DNA from: Carnobacterium gallinarum DSM 4847
GTDB taxonomy: Bacteria; Bacillota; Bacilli; Lactobacillales; Carnobacteriaceae
Reading direction: 5' to 3'
NCBI RefSeq assembly: GCF_000744375.1
Contig: NZ_JQLU01000005.1
Coordinates: 2,899,496 to 2,963,495 of the forward strand
DNA length: 64,000 nt
Below the pieces are notes generated by a model, which worked only from the letters and a program-made list of their open reading frames with translations, was not told the DNA's origin and ran no database searches. Position numbers and translations under genes: made by a program. Numbering within the stretch: the first letter of the stretch is position 1; the number at the start of each line of letters is the position of its first letter. Shown in pieces: positions 18,572-28,493 of the stretch.

Positions 18572-21196
18572 TCATGATTGTTGCTGAATAGAAGCTTGAG
18601 CAGCAGCTAAACGTGCAATTGGAACCCGGTATGGGGAGCAAGAAACATAGTCTAAGCCTAGCTTTTGGAAGAAGGCGATGGAAAGGGGATCTCCACCAAC
18701 TTCACCGCAAACGCCAATTTTCAAGGTGCTTTTTTGTTGTCTAGCTTTGTTCACGGCGAATTCAATTAAAGAACCAACTCCTGCAATATCTAAAGTTTGA
18801 AATGGATCTGCTGTTAATAATCCTTTTTCTAAATAAGTTCCTAAAAATTTGCCACTATCATCTCTTGAAAAGCCAAAGGTTAATTGGGTTAAATCATTGG
18901 TTCCAAAGCTAAAGAAATCAGCTTCATTGGCAATTTCATCAGCAGTTAGACAAGCTCTGGGAATTTCAATCATTGTTCCAATTTTATAGGTCATGTGACT
19001 ATTTGCTTCTAAAAGAAGTTGTTGGATGAGATCTGTTAGATTTTTCTTAACAAAATGCAGTTCAGTGGCACTACCAATTAATGGAATCATAATTTCTGGA
19101 GTCATGGTGATTCCTTTTTGTTCGCTAATTAGAGCACTTTTCATGATGGCTTCAACTTGCATTTGATAAATTTCTGGATAGCTGACAGCTAGGCGACATC
19201 CACGATGACCTAACATTGGATTGGTTTCAGTTAAGTCAGCTAAGCGATTGCGAATATCATTTTCAGAAAGTTGCATTTCTTTTGCAACTATCGCAATCTC
19301 AGCTGCTGTATGAGGTAAAAATTCATGTAAGGGTGGATCTAATAAACGAATAGTCATCGGTTTACCAGCCGTAAGCGTAAATAATTCAGTAAAATCTTGC
19401 ATTTGCATATCTAGCAATGAAGATAGTGCTAGTTTTCTTTGTGTTGTAGAATTTGCTAAAATCATTTGGCGCATTTTTAACAAGCGTTCCTCAGCAAAAA
19501 ACATATGCTCGGTACGAGTTAAGCCGATACCTTCTGCACCAAAATCTAATGCTGTTTGGATATCTTTTAAGGTATCTGCATTGGCTCGAACGCCTAATTG
19601 TGAAAAAGCAGTTAACCAATTCATAAAGGTTTTTAATGCTGGGTTTTCAGCACTACTTTCCATCTTGAGTTCGCCAAGGTAAATTGCGCCTGTAGCTCCG
19701 TCAACAGAAATAAGATCTCCTTCAAAAAGCTGTTTATCAGTTGCATAGGTAATTCGTTTGGCTTGTTCTTGAATAAGAAATTGACCACACCCAGCAACAC
19801 AACAGGTACCCATTCCTCGAGCCACTACAGCAGCGTGAGACGTCATTCCCCCGCGACTGGTTACAATAGCTTCACTAATGACCATACCTTCAATATCTTC
19901 AGGAGAGGTTTCTTGGCGCATTAAAATGATCTTTTCACCACGTTCTTTGGCAGACCGTGCAGCTTCCGTATCGAAATAAATTTTTCCAGTCGCAGCTCCA
20001 GGGCTAGCGGGAAGCCCCTTTGCAATTGGCTGGGTTTGACTTAAGGCAGTTGAGTCAAAAACAGGATGTAGCAATTTTGTAATTGTGGACGGTTCAACTC
20101 GTAAGATGGCTTCTTGTTTAGTAATTAGTCCTTCCTGCACCATATCTACTGCGATTTGAATTGTAGCTGCAGCAGTTCGTTTACCGCTTCTGGTTTGCAA
20201 TAAATAAAGTTTTTCTTGCTCAATCGTAAATTCAATATCTTGCATATCACGATAATGATGTTCTAAAATATGTGCTAATTGAATAAATTCTGCATAAATA
20301 TCTGGTAGTTGAGTAGCTAATTCATTTAAAGGAAGTGGTGTACGAATTCCTGCAACAACATCTTCTCCTTGAGCATTTAATAGGAATTCACCGAAGACAG
20401 AAGCTTCGCCAGTTGCTGGATTTCGAGTAAATGCGACACCTGTTCCACTTGTATTGCCTGCATTACCAAAAACCATCGATTGAATAGTTACCGCTGTTCC
20501 TAAATCACTGGGAATCTGATGGAGTTTTCGGTAAATATCTGCTCGTGGATTAAACCAAGAATTGAAGACCGCTTGAATCGCTAAGTAAAGCTGTTCTTTG
20601 GGATCTTGGGGAAATTCAGATTTAGTTGCAGCATGATAAATTTTTTGATACTCTTTTACGACTAAGCGCCAATCATCTGCGGTTAAATCAGTATCCTGCT
20701 TTATTTGTTTAGTTTGTTTTAGCTTGTCTAAGTAGGCTTCAAATTGCTTACCAGGAATTTCCATTACAACTTCACCAAACATCTGAATCAAACGTCGATA
20801 GCAATCATATGCAAATCGAGGATTGCCAGTTATGGTTGCTAAAACATCCACTGTGTGATCATTTAGGCCTAAATTTAAAATAGTGTCCATCATTCCTGGC
20901 ATGGAGTGAACAGCACCGCTACGAACAGAAACTAATAAAGGATTTTTTGAATCATTAAATTTTTTCTGCATCTTAGTTTCAAGTTTGTCAATGTGTAAAT
21001 CAATCTCAGTGCATAAATCGTTAGATAACTGACGCTGATGGGTAAAAAAATCGTGGCAAGCTTTAGTTGTAATTGTAAATCCAGCAGGAACAGGTAAGCC
21101 AAGGCGTGACATTTCAGCCAAATTAGCTCCTTTACCACCTAAGAGTGATTTCATTTCTTGATTGCCTTCTTCAAATAAATAAACGAATTTTGTCAT
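18572..21196 (-). CDS. ppdK: Pyruvate, phosphate dikinase
   Basis: 874 aa, full length. It interconverts pyruvate + ATP + Pi and PEP + AMP + PPi. The N-terminal ATP-grasp domain begins with GGKGANLAEM. The swivelling phosphohistidine domain carries GGMTSHAAVVARGMG (His at about residue 454), and the C-terminal PEP barrel ends with the catalytic Cys in GVCGEVGGDP (about 829). The His-preceding Thr in TSH is the target of the regulatory protein encoded just upstream. AGGAG lies 8 nt before the ATG. It is the second gene of a two-gene unit. It gives a PEP-forming or pyrophosphate-saving route beside pyruvate kinase. Confidence 0.96.
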   Translation of the reverse strand: MTKFVYLFEEGNQEMKSLLGGKGANLAEMSRLGLPVPAGFTITTKACHDFFTHQRQLSNDLCTEIDLHIDKLETKMQKKFNDSKNPLLVSVRSGAVHSMPGMMDTILNLGLNDHTVDVLATITGNPRFAYDCYRRLIQMFGEVVMEIPGKQFEAYLDKLKQTKQIKQDTDLTADDWRLVVKEYQKIYHAATKSEFPQDPKEQLYLAIQAVFNSWFNPRADIYRKLHQIPSDLGTAVTIQSMVFGNAGNTSGTGVAFTRNPATGEASVFGEFLLNAQGEDVVAGIRTPLPLNELATQLPDIYAEFIQLAHILEHHYRDMQDIEFTIEQEKLYLLQTRSGKRTAAATIQIAVDMVQEGLITKQEAILRVEPSTITKLLHPVFDSTALSQTQPIAKGLPASPGAATGKIYFDTEAARSAKERGEKIILMRQETSPEDIEGMVISEAIVTSRGGMTSHAAVVARGMGTCCVAGCGQFLIQEQAKRITYATDKQLFEGDLISVDGATGAIYLGELKMESSAENPALKTFMNWLTAFSQLGVRANADTLKDIQTALDFGAEGIGLTRTEHMFFAEERLLKMRQMILANSTTQRKLALSSLLDMQMQDFTELFTLTAGKPMTIRLLDPPLHEFLPHTAAEIAIVAKEMQLSENDIRNRLADLTETNPMLGHRGCRLAVSYPEIYQMQVEAIMKSALISEQKGITMTPEIMIPLIGSATELHFVKKNLTDLIQQLLLEANSHMTYKIGTMIEIPRACLTADEIANEADFFSFGTNDLTQLTFGFSRDDSGKFLGTYLEKGLLTADPFQTLDIAGVGSLIEFAVNKARQQKSTLKIGVCGEVGGDPLSIAFFQKLGLDYVSCSPYRVPIARLAAAQASIQQQS

Positions 21197-21230
21197 GGGA
21201 AAAACTCCTTTTTTTTAGTAATATGAAACC

Positions 21231-22034
21231 TTAGATTTGATCGCCAATAATTAATGTTGCTGTTTCTTCAATAGCTTTATCTTTAATGTTAATTGGTTTA
21301 ATGCCATAGGTATCGTAAATAGTATAAGCATATTCTAATTCTTCAGCGATGTGTTGCATATCGGAATAGGCCGTATCTTCATTTAGTCCCATTGAACGCA
21401 ATCTAGATTTACGGATAGTCATTAATTGCTCTAAATCGGTTGTTAATCCAATCAAACGTTCTTTAGGAACTTGGCTAAGCTCTTTAGGTAAAGGCACGCC
21501 AGGAATTAATGGAAGATTAGCGACTTTAAATGTTTTATTAGCTAATAACATAGATAGAGGTGTCTTCGATGTTCTGGATACACCTAAAATAACATAATCA
21601 GCTTTTAAAAAGCCGCGTGGATCTTTGCCATCATCATAACGAACAGCAAATTCAATCGCTGCAATTCGATCAAAATAATCATCATTTAGTTGATGTAAGG
21701 CACCAATTTCTTCAGAAGGGTTCATCCCTGTGGTTGCATGCAGCACATGAATTAGAGGAGCCATCACATCGACAAAAAGTAGTGAACTGCGTGTACAAAA
21801 ATCGGTTGTATATTGAATTAATTCTTGGTTGACTAAAGTATAGACAACGATTCCATTATTTTGTAAAGCCTCTCGTAAAATGTCTTTAAGTAAAGCTAAA
21901 TTATCAACAAATGGGTACAAATTTAAATCAAAGGGGACTAAAGACGGAAATTGTGCAGTTACAGCAGAGACTACGCTTTGAGCTGTTTCACCAACAGAAT
22001 CAGAAAGAATATAAATACTTTGTTTAGTTGCCAT
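21231..22034 (-). CDS. Pyruvate, phosphate dikinase regulatory protein (bifunctional kinase/pyrophosphorylase, DUF299)
   Basis: 267 aa. Family markers are ILSDSVGETAQ near the N-terminus (residues 8-18) and the P-loop-like GVSRTSKTPLS at about 153-163. In this family the protein uses ADP to phosphorylate the active-site Thr of PPDK when it is in the phospho-His state, and removes it with Pi. The gene lies 34 bp upstream of ppdK on the same strand, which fixes the target as PPDK rather than PEP synthase. A GGAG ribosome binding site precedes the ATG. Confidence 0.95.
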   Translation of the reverse strand: MATKQSIYILSDSVGETAQSVVSAVTAQFPSLVPFDLNLYPFVDNLALLKDILREALQNNGIVVYTLVNQELIQYTTDFCTRSSLLFVDVMAPLIHVLHATTGMNPSEEIGALHQLNDDYFDRIAAIEFAVRYDDGKDPRGFLKADYVILGVSRTSKTPLSMLLANKTFKVANLPLIPGVPLPKELSQVPKERLIGLTTDLEQLMTIRKSRLRSMGLNEDTAYSDMQHIAEELEYAYTIYDTYGIKPINIKDKAIEETATLIIGDQI

Positions 22035-22349
22035 GTAAAAACTCCATTCTAAAATTAGATTTTTTAATAGTGCGCGTTAAATCAAATGTGACGTATTATA
22101 TGAGATGTTTTGATTATATAGTGTGTTTTATATAAAATCAACTACTTTTTGAAAAATAGTAGCTAGTTAAAAGCAAATCGTGATAAATAAAAGGTTGATA
22201 TACATAGATAGTCGGTTGGGAAATGGATAAATTCATTGCTCTTTCACTAAAAAGTGATAAACTAATAGAGTAGATATTTTTTTAAACAACTATTAATAGT
22301 ACGTCATAATTGGTGGAATAGAGTGTTTTATTTAAGAGAGGTGTATAGG

Positions 22350-23150
22350 ATGCAGACAAAAAAGGATTATTTAGTAAGAGATTGTCATGACTTTACTATC
22401 CTTAGTCATTATTTAGCATGTCGTGATTTATCAAAGTTAACCAAACGGTCCTTGTATGAGGCATGTGGTATTCAACAAGTAGATGTGATCTTAATTGCAG
22501 GGAATTGTCTGCCAATTACTGCTAAAATAGCGGCAGATGCGTATCATAATGGAATGGCAAAGGGGATTTTTGTTGCAGGTGGTCGCGGGCATACAACTGA
22601 TCATTTAATGCAACATATAAAAAAAGAGTCAGCTTATCAAAAAATTCAACTAACCCGCAATCAATCAGAAGCTGAAATTTTCCAAAAAATAATATGTCAA
22701 ATCTACCATGTACCCAAAAATGTTCTTTTAATTGAATCAAAGTCAATGAATGGAGGAGAGAATGCTAGTGAATCTCTAAAAAAATTCAAGGAAGTTGGAA
22801 GAATCCCAAAAACAGGTATTCTTATTCAAGATCCGACTATGCAGCGACGGTTAGCCGCTAGTTTTCAAAAAGAATGGCAAGGAATCAAGACCAAATGGAT
22901 GAATTATGCACCTTTTATTCCTAGGCTTCAAGTAAAAGATCAGATACTTACTTTCCAAGAAGATGTATCAATGGGTGTCCATTGGGAGATTGAACATTAC
23001 TTGTCTTTACTATTAGGGGAGATTCCTCGCTTAATAGCTTACGGTCCTGCTGGTAAAAATTATATTGCGGAGGTTGATATTCCAATAGAGGTTGTAGCTG
23101 CATATCAGCGTTTAGAAAAACGATATCCTCAGTTGATTCGCACTATGTAA
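22350..23150 (+). CDS. YdcF/DUF218 family protein
   Basis: 266 aa. The DUF218 core is visible: VDVILIAGNCLP (about residues 37-48), IFVAGGRGHT, then the acidic NQSEAEIFQKI helix and the LIESKSMNGGENA block, which in the family reads ES.S.NT.EN. Proteins of this fold (YdcF, ElyC, SanA) are linked to nucleotide or cofactor binding and envelope traits; the reaction is not established. There is no N-terminal membrane helix, so it is probably cytoplasmic. A GTG at 22323 would add nine codons covering the ribosome binding site; the ATG at 22350, 6 nt after AGAGAGGTG, is preferred. Confidence 0.75.
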   Translation: MQTKKDYLVRDCHDFTILSHYLACRDLSKLTKRSLYEACGIQQVDVILIAGNCLPITAKIAADAYHNGMAKGIFVAGGRGHTTDHLMQHIKKESAYQKIQLTRNQSEAEIFQKIICQIYHVPKNVLLIESKSMNGGENASESLKKFKEVGRIPKTGILIQDPTMQRRLAASFQKEWQGIKTKWMNYAPFIPRLQVKDQILTFQEDVSMGVHWEIEHYLSLLLGEIPRLIAYGPAGKNYIAEVDIPIEVVAAYQRLEKRYPQLIRTM

Positions 23151-23152
23151 CT

Positions 23153-23192
23153 AAAAAAACCAACAAACTAATTTTAGCTTTGTTGGTTTTTT
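23153..23192. terminator. Bidirectional terminator between ydcF-like and plsC genes
   Basis: 12-bp stem AAAACCAACAAA (23156-23167) / TTTGTTGGTTTT (23179-23190) with A and T tracts, between convergent genes. Confidence 0.85.
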
Positions 23193-23200
23193 TTAGTTAT

Positions 23201-23818
23201 TTAATTAGCTTCATATTTGAAATCAGGATCAATTTCATAATCGAGCTGATCAAAGGCTGCTTGCATTTGATCTTCTACTTCTTTGATAACCTCTTTAGTT
23301 AATTTTGTACGTTTATCAATATAAATTGGTTCACCAAAGTTAACTGTTACACGTTTTCTTGAAAGTAGACCTTTGATTGTTAGTGGTCCTTGATAGACTG
23401 CTGGTACAAGTGGTGCACCACTTAGTTTGGCAATAGTTGCTGCGCCGCCTTTTAATTCATTAGAATGTCTGGTACCACTAGGAAACATAATCAAACTGTA
23501 TTGCCCATCTTTTAAATATTTAACTGGTTTTTTGATGACGCTTGGTCCAGGATTGTCACGATCCACTGGGAATGCGTGAGCATGAACCATAATCCAACGC
23601 AAAATTGGATTTTTGAATAATTCTTGTTTCGCCATAAATGAAAAAATAGTTGGCGTGCCTGCTAAAGCGAAATAGATAGGATCAAACCAAGTGCGGTGAG
23701 GCCCAACTAAAATATAAGCTTCTTCTTTAGGTATGCGGTCTTTATTGATATAACGTGAATTTCCATTTAAAAGAAATACAACAAATCGTGCTACCTGACG
23801 TATAAATCGATAGAACAC
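23201..23818 (-). CDS. plsC: 1-acyl-sn-glycerol-3-phosphate acyltransferase
   Basis: 205 aa. It converts lysophosphatidic acid to phosphatidic acid at the membrane. The catalytic HX4D motif is HRTWFD (about residues 41-46). The second block is FPSGTR, where most family members have EGTR, and the third is the VPAVYQGP block. One hydrophobic N-terminal segment (VARFVVFLLNG) anchors it. It is a single gene, divergent from sbcD. Confidence 0.9.
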   Translation of the reverse strand: MFYRFIRQVARFVVFLLNGNSRYINKDRIPKEEAYILVGPHRTWFDPIYFALAGTPTIFSFMAKQELFKNPILRWIMVHAHAFPVDRDNPGPSVIKKPVKYLKDGQYSLIMFPSGTRHSNELKGGAATIAKLSGAPLVPAVYQGPLTIKGLLSRKRVTVNFGEPIYIDKRTKLTKEVIKEVEDQMQAAFDQLDYEIDPDFKYEAN

Positions 23819-23960
23819 ATTAACTCAACCTTTCAGTATTAAAATTCAAAAATTAGAGATTTTCTTATTTAATAGTATGCAAGATATTTGTATAATTAGC
23901 AAGAAGATAATTCTTTTTTTAGAAAAATTCTAATTGACTGGCACGAAGATTTCTTATTTT

Positions 23961-23968
23961 GCTATAAT
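23961..23968 (+). promoter_or_regulatory. Putative extended -10 promoter of sbcDC
   Basis: GCTATAAT preceded by TT gives the extended -10 form TGCTATAAT. A TTGACT at 23934-23939 is too far (23 nt) to be the paired -35. Confidence 0.45.
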
Positions 23969-23998
23969 AGACTTGAGAGAAAACAAAGGAGATTTAAA

Positions 23999-25147
23999 AT
24001 GAAATTTATCCATACAGCTGATTGGCATATTGGCAAAAGAGTTCACGGGTTTCAATTATTAGCGGAACAGCAAGAGGTATTTCAACAAATGCTAGAGGTG
24101 GCTATTGCTGAAAAAGTAGATGGAATTGTAATTGCTGGCGATTTGTATGATCGAGCAGTTCCTCCTAGCGAAGCGGTTGCTCTGTTAAATCAAATGTTAG
24201 TTGAGTTAAATATTCAACACCAATTTCCTATTTTAGCGATTTCAGGAAACCATGATAGCCCAACTCGCTTGGAAACTGGGGGACCCTGGTATGAAAAAAC
24301 GAATTTTCATTTACACACTAAGATTCAGCAAGGAATTCAGCCGGTTGTGATTGGCAATACTCAGTTTTTCTTGTTGCCTTATTTTGAGCCGATTGATGCC
24401 CGTCTTTATTTTGAAGATCAGCAGTTAGTGACTCATGAATTAGCGATGCAACGAGTGGTGGAGGAAATGAAAGCAAATTTTGAACCAGCAATGAACCATG
24501 TTTTAGTGGCGCATTTATTTGTAGCGGGGAGTTTGCGCACGGAATCAGAGACCGAAGTTACGATTGGTGGTCTTGATCAAGTATCTGCGCACTTATTTCG
24601 TGATTTTGATTACGTAGCTTTAGGACATCTACATGATCCGAATGCAACGAAAAAAGAAACCCTACAGTATTCGGGAACATTGATGAAATTTTCTGTTTCA
24701 GAAGCTAATCAACAAAAAGGGTTCAAATTAATCGAACTAATGGAAGATGGAACATTAAAAAATAAATTTTATCCCCTTCAGCCAAGTAAGGATTTACGAG
24801 TAATTGAAGGTTATTTTGCAGATTTAATTGCACCTGATTTTTATAATAACCAAAAACAGGAAGACTATATTTATGTGAAATTAAAAGATACAGTCATGAT
24901 ACCAAACGCTATGAACCGATTAAGGGAAGTTTATCCGAATGTTTTAGGAATGGAACGTTTAGATCGTAGTGGATTATTGGCAACCTTGAATCGACCAACT
25001 GGCGAAGTTCTACAAAAAAAAGCACCAAGTGAATTATTTAAAGAGTACTACCAAGAAGTTATTGGGGAGCCGATTTCCCAAAAACAAGAAAACTTACTAA
25101 ACGAGTTATTACAAAATCTGGATTCTAAGAAAGGGGAAGGTGAGTAA
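23999..25147 (+). CDS. sbcD: Nuclease SbcCD subunit D (Mre11-type)
   Basis: 382 aa. The calcineurin-like phosphoesterase motifs are HTADWHIGKR (residues 4-13), AGDLYDR, SGNHDSPTRLE, VAHLF and ALGHLHDP. It forms with SbcC the Mre11-Rad50-type complex that opens hairpins and trims blocked DNA ends. AAAGGAG lies upstream of the ATG, and the gene abuts sbcC. Confidence 0.96.
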   Translation: MKFIHTADWHIGKRVHGFQLLAEQQEVFQQMLEVAIAEKVDGIVIAGDLYDRAVPPSEAVALLNQMLVELNIQHQFPILAISGNHDSPTRLETGGPWYEKTNFHLHTKIQQGIQPVVIGNTQFFLLPYFEPIDARLYFEDQQLVTHELAMQRVVEEMKANFEPAMNHVLVAHLFVAGSLRTESETEVTIGGLDQVSAHLFRDFDYVALGHLHDPNATKKETLQYSGTLMKFSVSEANQQKGFKLIELMEDGTLKNKFYPLQPSKDLRVIEGYFADLIAPDFYNNQKQEDYIYVKLKDTVMIPNAMNRLREVYPNVLGMERLDRSGLLATLNRPTGEVLQKKAPSELFKEYYQEVIGEPISQKQENLLNELLQNLDSKKGEGE

Positions 25148-25148
25148 A

Positions 25149-28100
25149 ATGAGACCAATGAAATTGCAGTTAATTGCTTTTGGCCCTTATTTAAATGAAA
25201 CTATTGATTTTACCTCTTTTTACAAAAATAGTATCTTCTTAATTGCCGGCAAAACTGGGGCGGGAAAAACAACTATTTTTGATGCGATGAGTTATGCTTT
25301 ATTTGGTTACACAAATGGCTTAAATCGTGAACCAAAGGAAATGCGGTCAACTTTTGCTGGACCAACAGATGAAACTAAAGTAGTTTTTACTTTTTCAGCT
25401 CAAAATAAAATTTATCAAATTGAACGAATTCCTGAGCAAACATTAGCAAAAAAACGTGGAGATGGCGAACGTGTTGTTAAAGCCAAAGCAACAATCACTA
25501 TTTTTGATCAAGAATGGCAGGAACTGAATCATTTTTCTAAAACTACTGAAGTGAATCAAGTAGTTCATGAGGTGGTTCAACTTGAAGATGAGCAATTTAG
25601 ACAGATTATTATGCTACCACAAGGAGATTTTAGACGTTTTTTAAATGCAAATAGTAATGAAAAAGAAAAAATTTTGCGGAAACTATTTGGCACAGAACCT
25701 TATCGAGTATTTAGTGAAAAATTAAAAGAACAAAAAAAACAAGTGGCTCTACAGATCAAAGATCAAGAAAAAGAATTAGTGACAACCTTGAATCACGCTC
25801 AGTGGCAAAATGAGTTGCCAGAAATTGTAGAAACGGGACAAGCAAGAATTCAAAAAGAATTAGAATGGCTTATTGAGCAACAAGAAGTGAAAACCAAAGA
25901 ATTGGCTACTTTAAAAGTGACATTTGCCACCATAACGCAAGCTGAAAAATTAGCAGATCAAGAATTACAAGAAAAAAAAGCAGTGGGAGAGCTTTTTAAT
26001 GAACAAGAAGAATTAAAAAATCAGCAAGCTGTTTTATTTCTTAATTTGTCTAAAATTCAGGAATTAAAAGTAAAGATTAGGCAAGTTCGTGAAGCAGAAA
26101 AGATGCAACCTAATTTAATCCGCGAAGTAGAATTAGTTAACGAGCAAAGTTCATATGAAAAAGAGCTTGATAATCTTCAAAAGGAAGCTGGAAATCAGTC
26201 AGAAACATTGAAAGAGTGGGAATCTCTTCTAATTGAGAAAACAAAAGAACAAGCTCAACAAAGGCAACGAGAAACGCAACTTATCCAATTAAACCAACAA
26301 AAAAAATTAATTGAAGAGTATCAAATTTGTCAAAAACAAGAAAATCAATTGACTGAAAAAGTAAATGAGTTTGAGAAACATAAAGCTGAAATTCAAGAAA
26401 CAGTGGCAAGTTTTCAAAGTAAAATGACGAATTTGGAACAGCAATTAGTAAGTCAAAAAGAAATTTCCAATGAAATTAATCAATTAAAAGTCCAACAAAT
26501 TACGAGTCAAGCAAGTCAAAAAATAGTACTAGATCTTCTTGAATTGGATAATCAATTGCAACAAACAATGAATCAATTGGAACAGATACAGGAGTCTATT
26601 CAAGAAAAGCAATCCGCATTACTGACTGGTGAAAAAGTGTATAAAAAAATAAAAAGTAAATGGGCAAGAATTCAGATTCTGCGTCTATCAGAAGATTTGG
26701 AAGATGGGATGCCTTGTCCAGTCTGTGGATCGATTGAACATCCACTTACTCATCAAACGCAAGTGGAAACAACTGATTTAGATAAAAATGAAGCAAAGAG
26801 TGCTAGCCAACTAGAAAAAGAGTTAGAAGTTGCAGAAGCTGATTTGACAATCTTACGAGAAGAATTAGCCGGATTGAAGAGTCAGCAAGTCTTTCTAATT
26901 AAACAAAAAGATATTCAACAAGATTCTCGAAATAAACAAGAGTCTCAATGGTTAGAAAATCAGATTATTCAAACATTAACAGTCACTTCATTACCAGAGC
27001 AGCAAGCAACATTAACAGCCAAACTGGAGACAATTGGTAGCCAACTATTAACGTTACAGCATCAAAAGATTTCAGAAAGTGACCTGCAGCACCAGTTACT
27101 AGAAGTGAAAACTAATTATGAACGTACAATAGAAGAGTTCGATTCTGTTACGAATCATTTGAAAATAATTTGGCAACAACAATTAGAAACAAAAGGGAAA
27201 TTAACGCAGTTTAAACAGCAAATTCCCGAAGAACTTCTTGAAAATGGCGTATTTGTAACTAAAATTCAACAATTGGAAGAAGCGATAGTAAGTTGGTCAA
27301 AAGAATTTCAAAAAATAGAGTCAACAAAACTTGTTTTAGAAGATCAATTGAAAAAAAATGAGTATCATCAGCAACATGTGCTTGCCCAATTGAATAAAAA
27401 TCAAATCCAACTGAAACAATTGAAACAGAAAATTCAAGATAGGATTCACCAATCTAGCTTTTCAACTTTAGTTGAGGTGGAGGAAGCCTTAGCGCAACTG
27501 GATGAAGCTGTTGTTTGGGAGGCAGAAATTGCTCAATTTGAACTGGAGGATTATCGTTTAACACAGCGTTTAAGTGAATTAGCACAACGTTTGGGACAGC
27601 AGGAAAAACCAGATTTGGTTCCATTGGTTGAGAAATTAACAGAGTTGCAACAAAAGAAAGAAGTGATGCAACGAGACTTGATTACAAATGAACAAGTATT
27701 AAGTCAGAATAGTCAAGTTGTTGAGGAAGCAACAGCCATTACAGCATCAATTCAAGATCAATGGCAATTGTTAACCGAAATTACTACGTTATCGGCAGTT
27801 GCAAGTGGAGACAGCGACCAGAGTAAGATGGGCTTTGAGCGATATGTTTTAACGTATTTCTTAGAAGAAGTTTTGATTGTTGCCAATGAACGTTTGCAGC
27901 AGTTGTCGAATAATCGCTATTTATTTGACTTAAATCGGCAAGAGGGATCTCGTAAAACAGATACTGGACTTGAAATTAACATTTATGATGATAATGCTGG
28001 TGGAATTAGAAATGTGCGAACTTTATCTGGTGGAGAGAGCTTTATTGCAGCGTTGTCGTTATCGTTGTCATTATCGGAAGTTGTGCAACAATACGCGGGT

Positions 28101-28322
28101 GGAATTCAGATTGAAACGATGTTTATTGATGAAGGATTTGGGTCATTAGATGAAGATGCGCTAGAAGAAGCGATGGATGCCTTACTTCAAATCGAAGGAA
28201 CAGGTCGATTATTAGGAATCATTAGTCATGTAAAAGAGCTAAAAGAACGAATTCCAGATAAACTACTAGTTGTTTCTTCAGGGACAGGGAAGAGCCAGAT
28301 TAAAATTAGCCACTTGGACTAA
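25149..28322 (+). CDS. sbcC: Nuclease SbcCD subunit C (Rad50-type SMC ATPase)
   Basis: About 1057 aa. Walker A GKTGAGKTT lies near the N-terminus, long Gln/Glu/Leu-rich coiled coils flank the zinc hook CPVCGSIEHP (about residue 521), and the C-terminal ATPase lobe has the signature LSGGES (about 958) and Walker B MFIDEGFGSLDE. It dimerises through the hook and drives the SbcD nuclease. A GTG at 25140 would overlap sbcD by 8 nt; the ATG at 25149, one base after the sbcD stop and behind AAGGTGAG, is preferred, but both are possible. No strong terminator follows before the helicase gene. Confidence 0.95.
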   Translation: MRPMKLQLIAFGPYLNETIDFTSFYKNSIFLIAGKTGAGKTTIFDAMSYALFGYTNGLNREPKEMRSTFAGPTDETKVVFTFSAQNKIYQIERIPEQTLAKKRGDGERVVKAKATITIFDQEWQELNHFSKTTEVNQVVHEVVQLEDEQFRQIIMLPQGDFRRFLNANSNEKEKILRKLFGTEPYRVFSEKLKEQKKQVALQIKDQEKELVTTLNHAQWQNELPEIVETGQARIQKELEWLIEQQEVKTKELATLKVTFATITQAEKLADQELQEKKAVGELFNEQEELKNQQAVLFLNLSKIQELKVKIRQVREAEKMQPNLIREVELVNEQSSYEKELDNLQKEAGNQSETLKEWESLLIEKTKEQAQQRQRETQLIQLNQQKKLIEEYQICQKQENQLTEKVNEFEKHKAEIQETVASFQSKMTNLEQQLVSQKEISNEINQLKVQQITSQASQKIVLDLLELDNQLQQTMNQLEQIQESIQEKQSALLTGEKVYKKIKSKWARIQILRLSEDLEDGMPCPVCGSIEHPLTHQTQVETTDLDKNEAKSASQLEKELEVAEADLTILREELAGLKSQQVFLIKQKDIQQDSRNKQESQWLENQIIQTLTVTSLPEQQATLTAKLETIGSQLLTLQHQKISESDLQHQLLEVKTNYERTIEEFDSVTNHLKIIWQQQLETKGKLTQFKQQIPEELLENGVFVTKIQQLEEAIVSWSKEFQKIESTKLVLEDQLKKNEYHQQHVLAQLNKNQIQLKQLKQKIQDRIHQSSFSTLVEVEEALAQLDEAVVWEAEIAQFELEDYRLTQRLSELAQRLGQQEKPDLVPLVEKLTELQQKKEVMQRDLITNEQVLSQNSQVVEEATAITASIQDQWQLLTEITTLSAVASGDSDQSKMGFERYVLTYFLEEVLIVANERLQQLSNNRYLFDLNRQEGSRKTDTGLEINIYDDNAGGIRNVRTLSGGESFIAALSLSLSLSEVVQQYAGGIQIETMFIDEGFGSLDEDALEEAMDALLQIEGTGRLLGIISHVKELKERIPDKLLVVSSGTGKSQIKISHLD

Positions 28323-28493
28323 TGAGAATATATTCAGGTTTCTGAAAAGCCAATAAAAATTGATTGAATATCGTCTTATTTCTAATTAAATTAGTGTAAT
28401 TTTTTCAAGAATAGCGTACAATGGTGAGATAGGAAAAAATGTCATAAATAGAAATTTTATTGGATTGATTGGAAGAAAGTAGGAGAAGTTTGA

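Noticed and set aside
22138-22165. CTACT...AGTAG hairpin between ppsR-type and ydcF-like genes
   Set aside because: Short, imperfect and AT-rich, with no T tract; no function can be supported.
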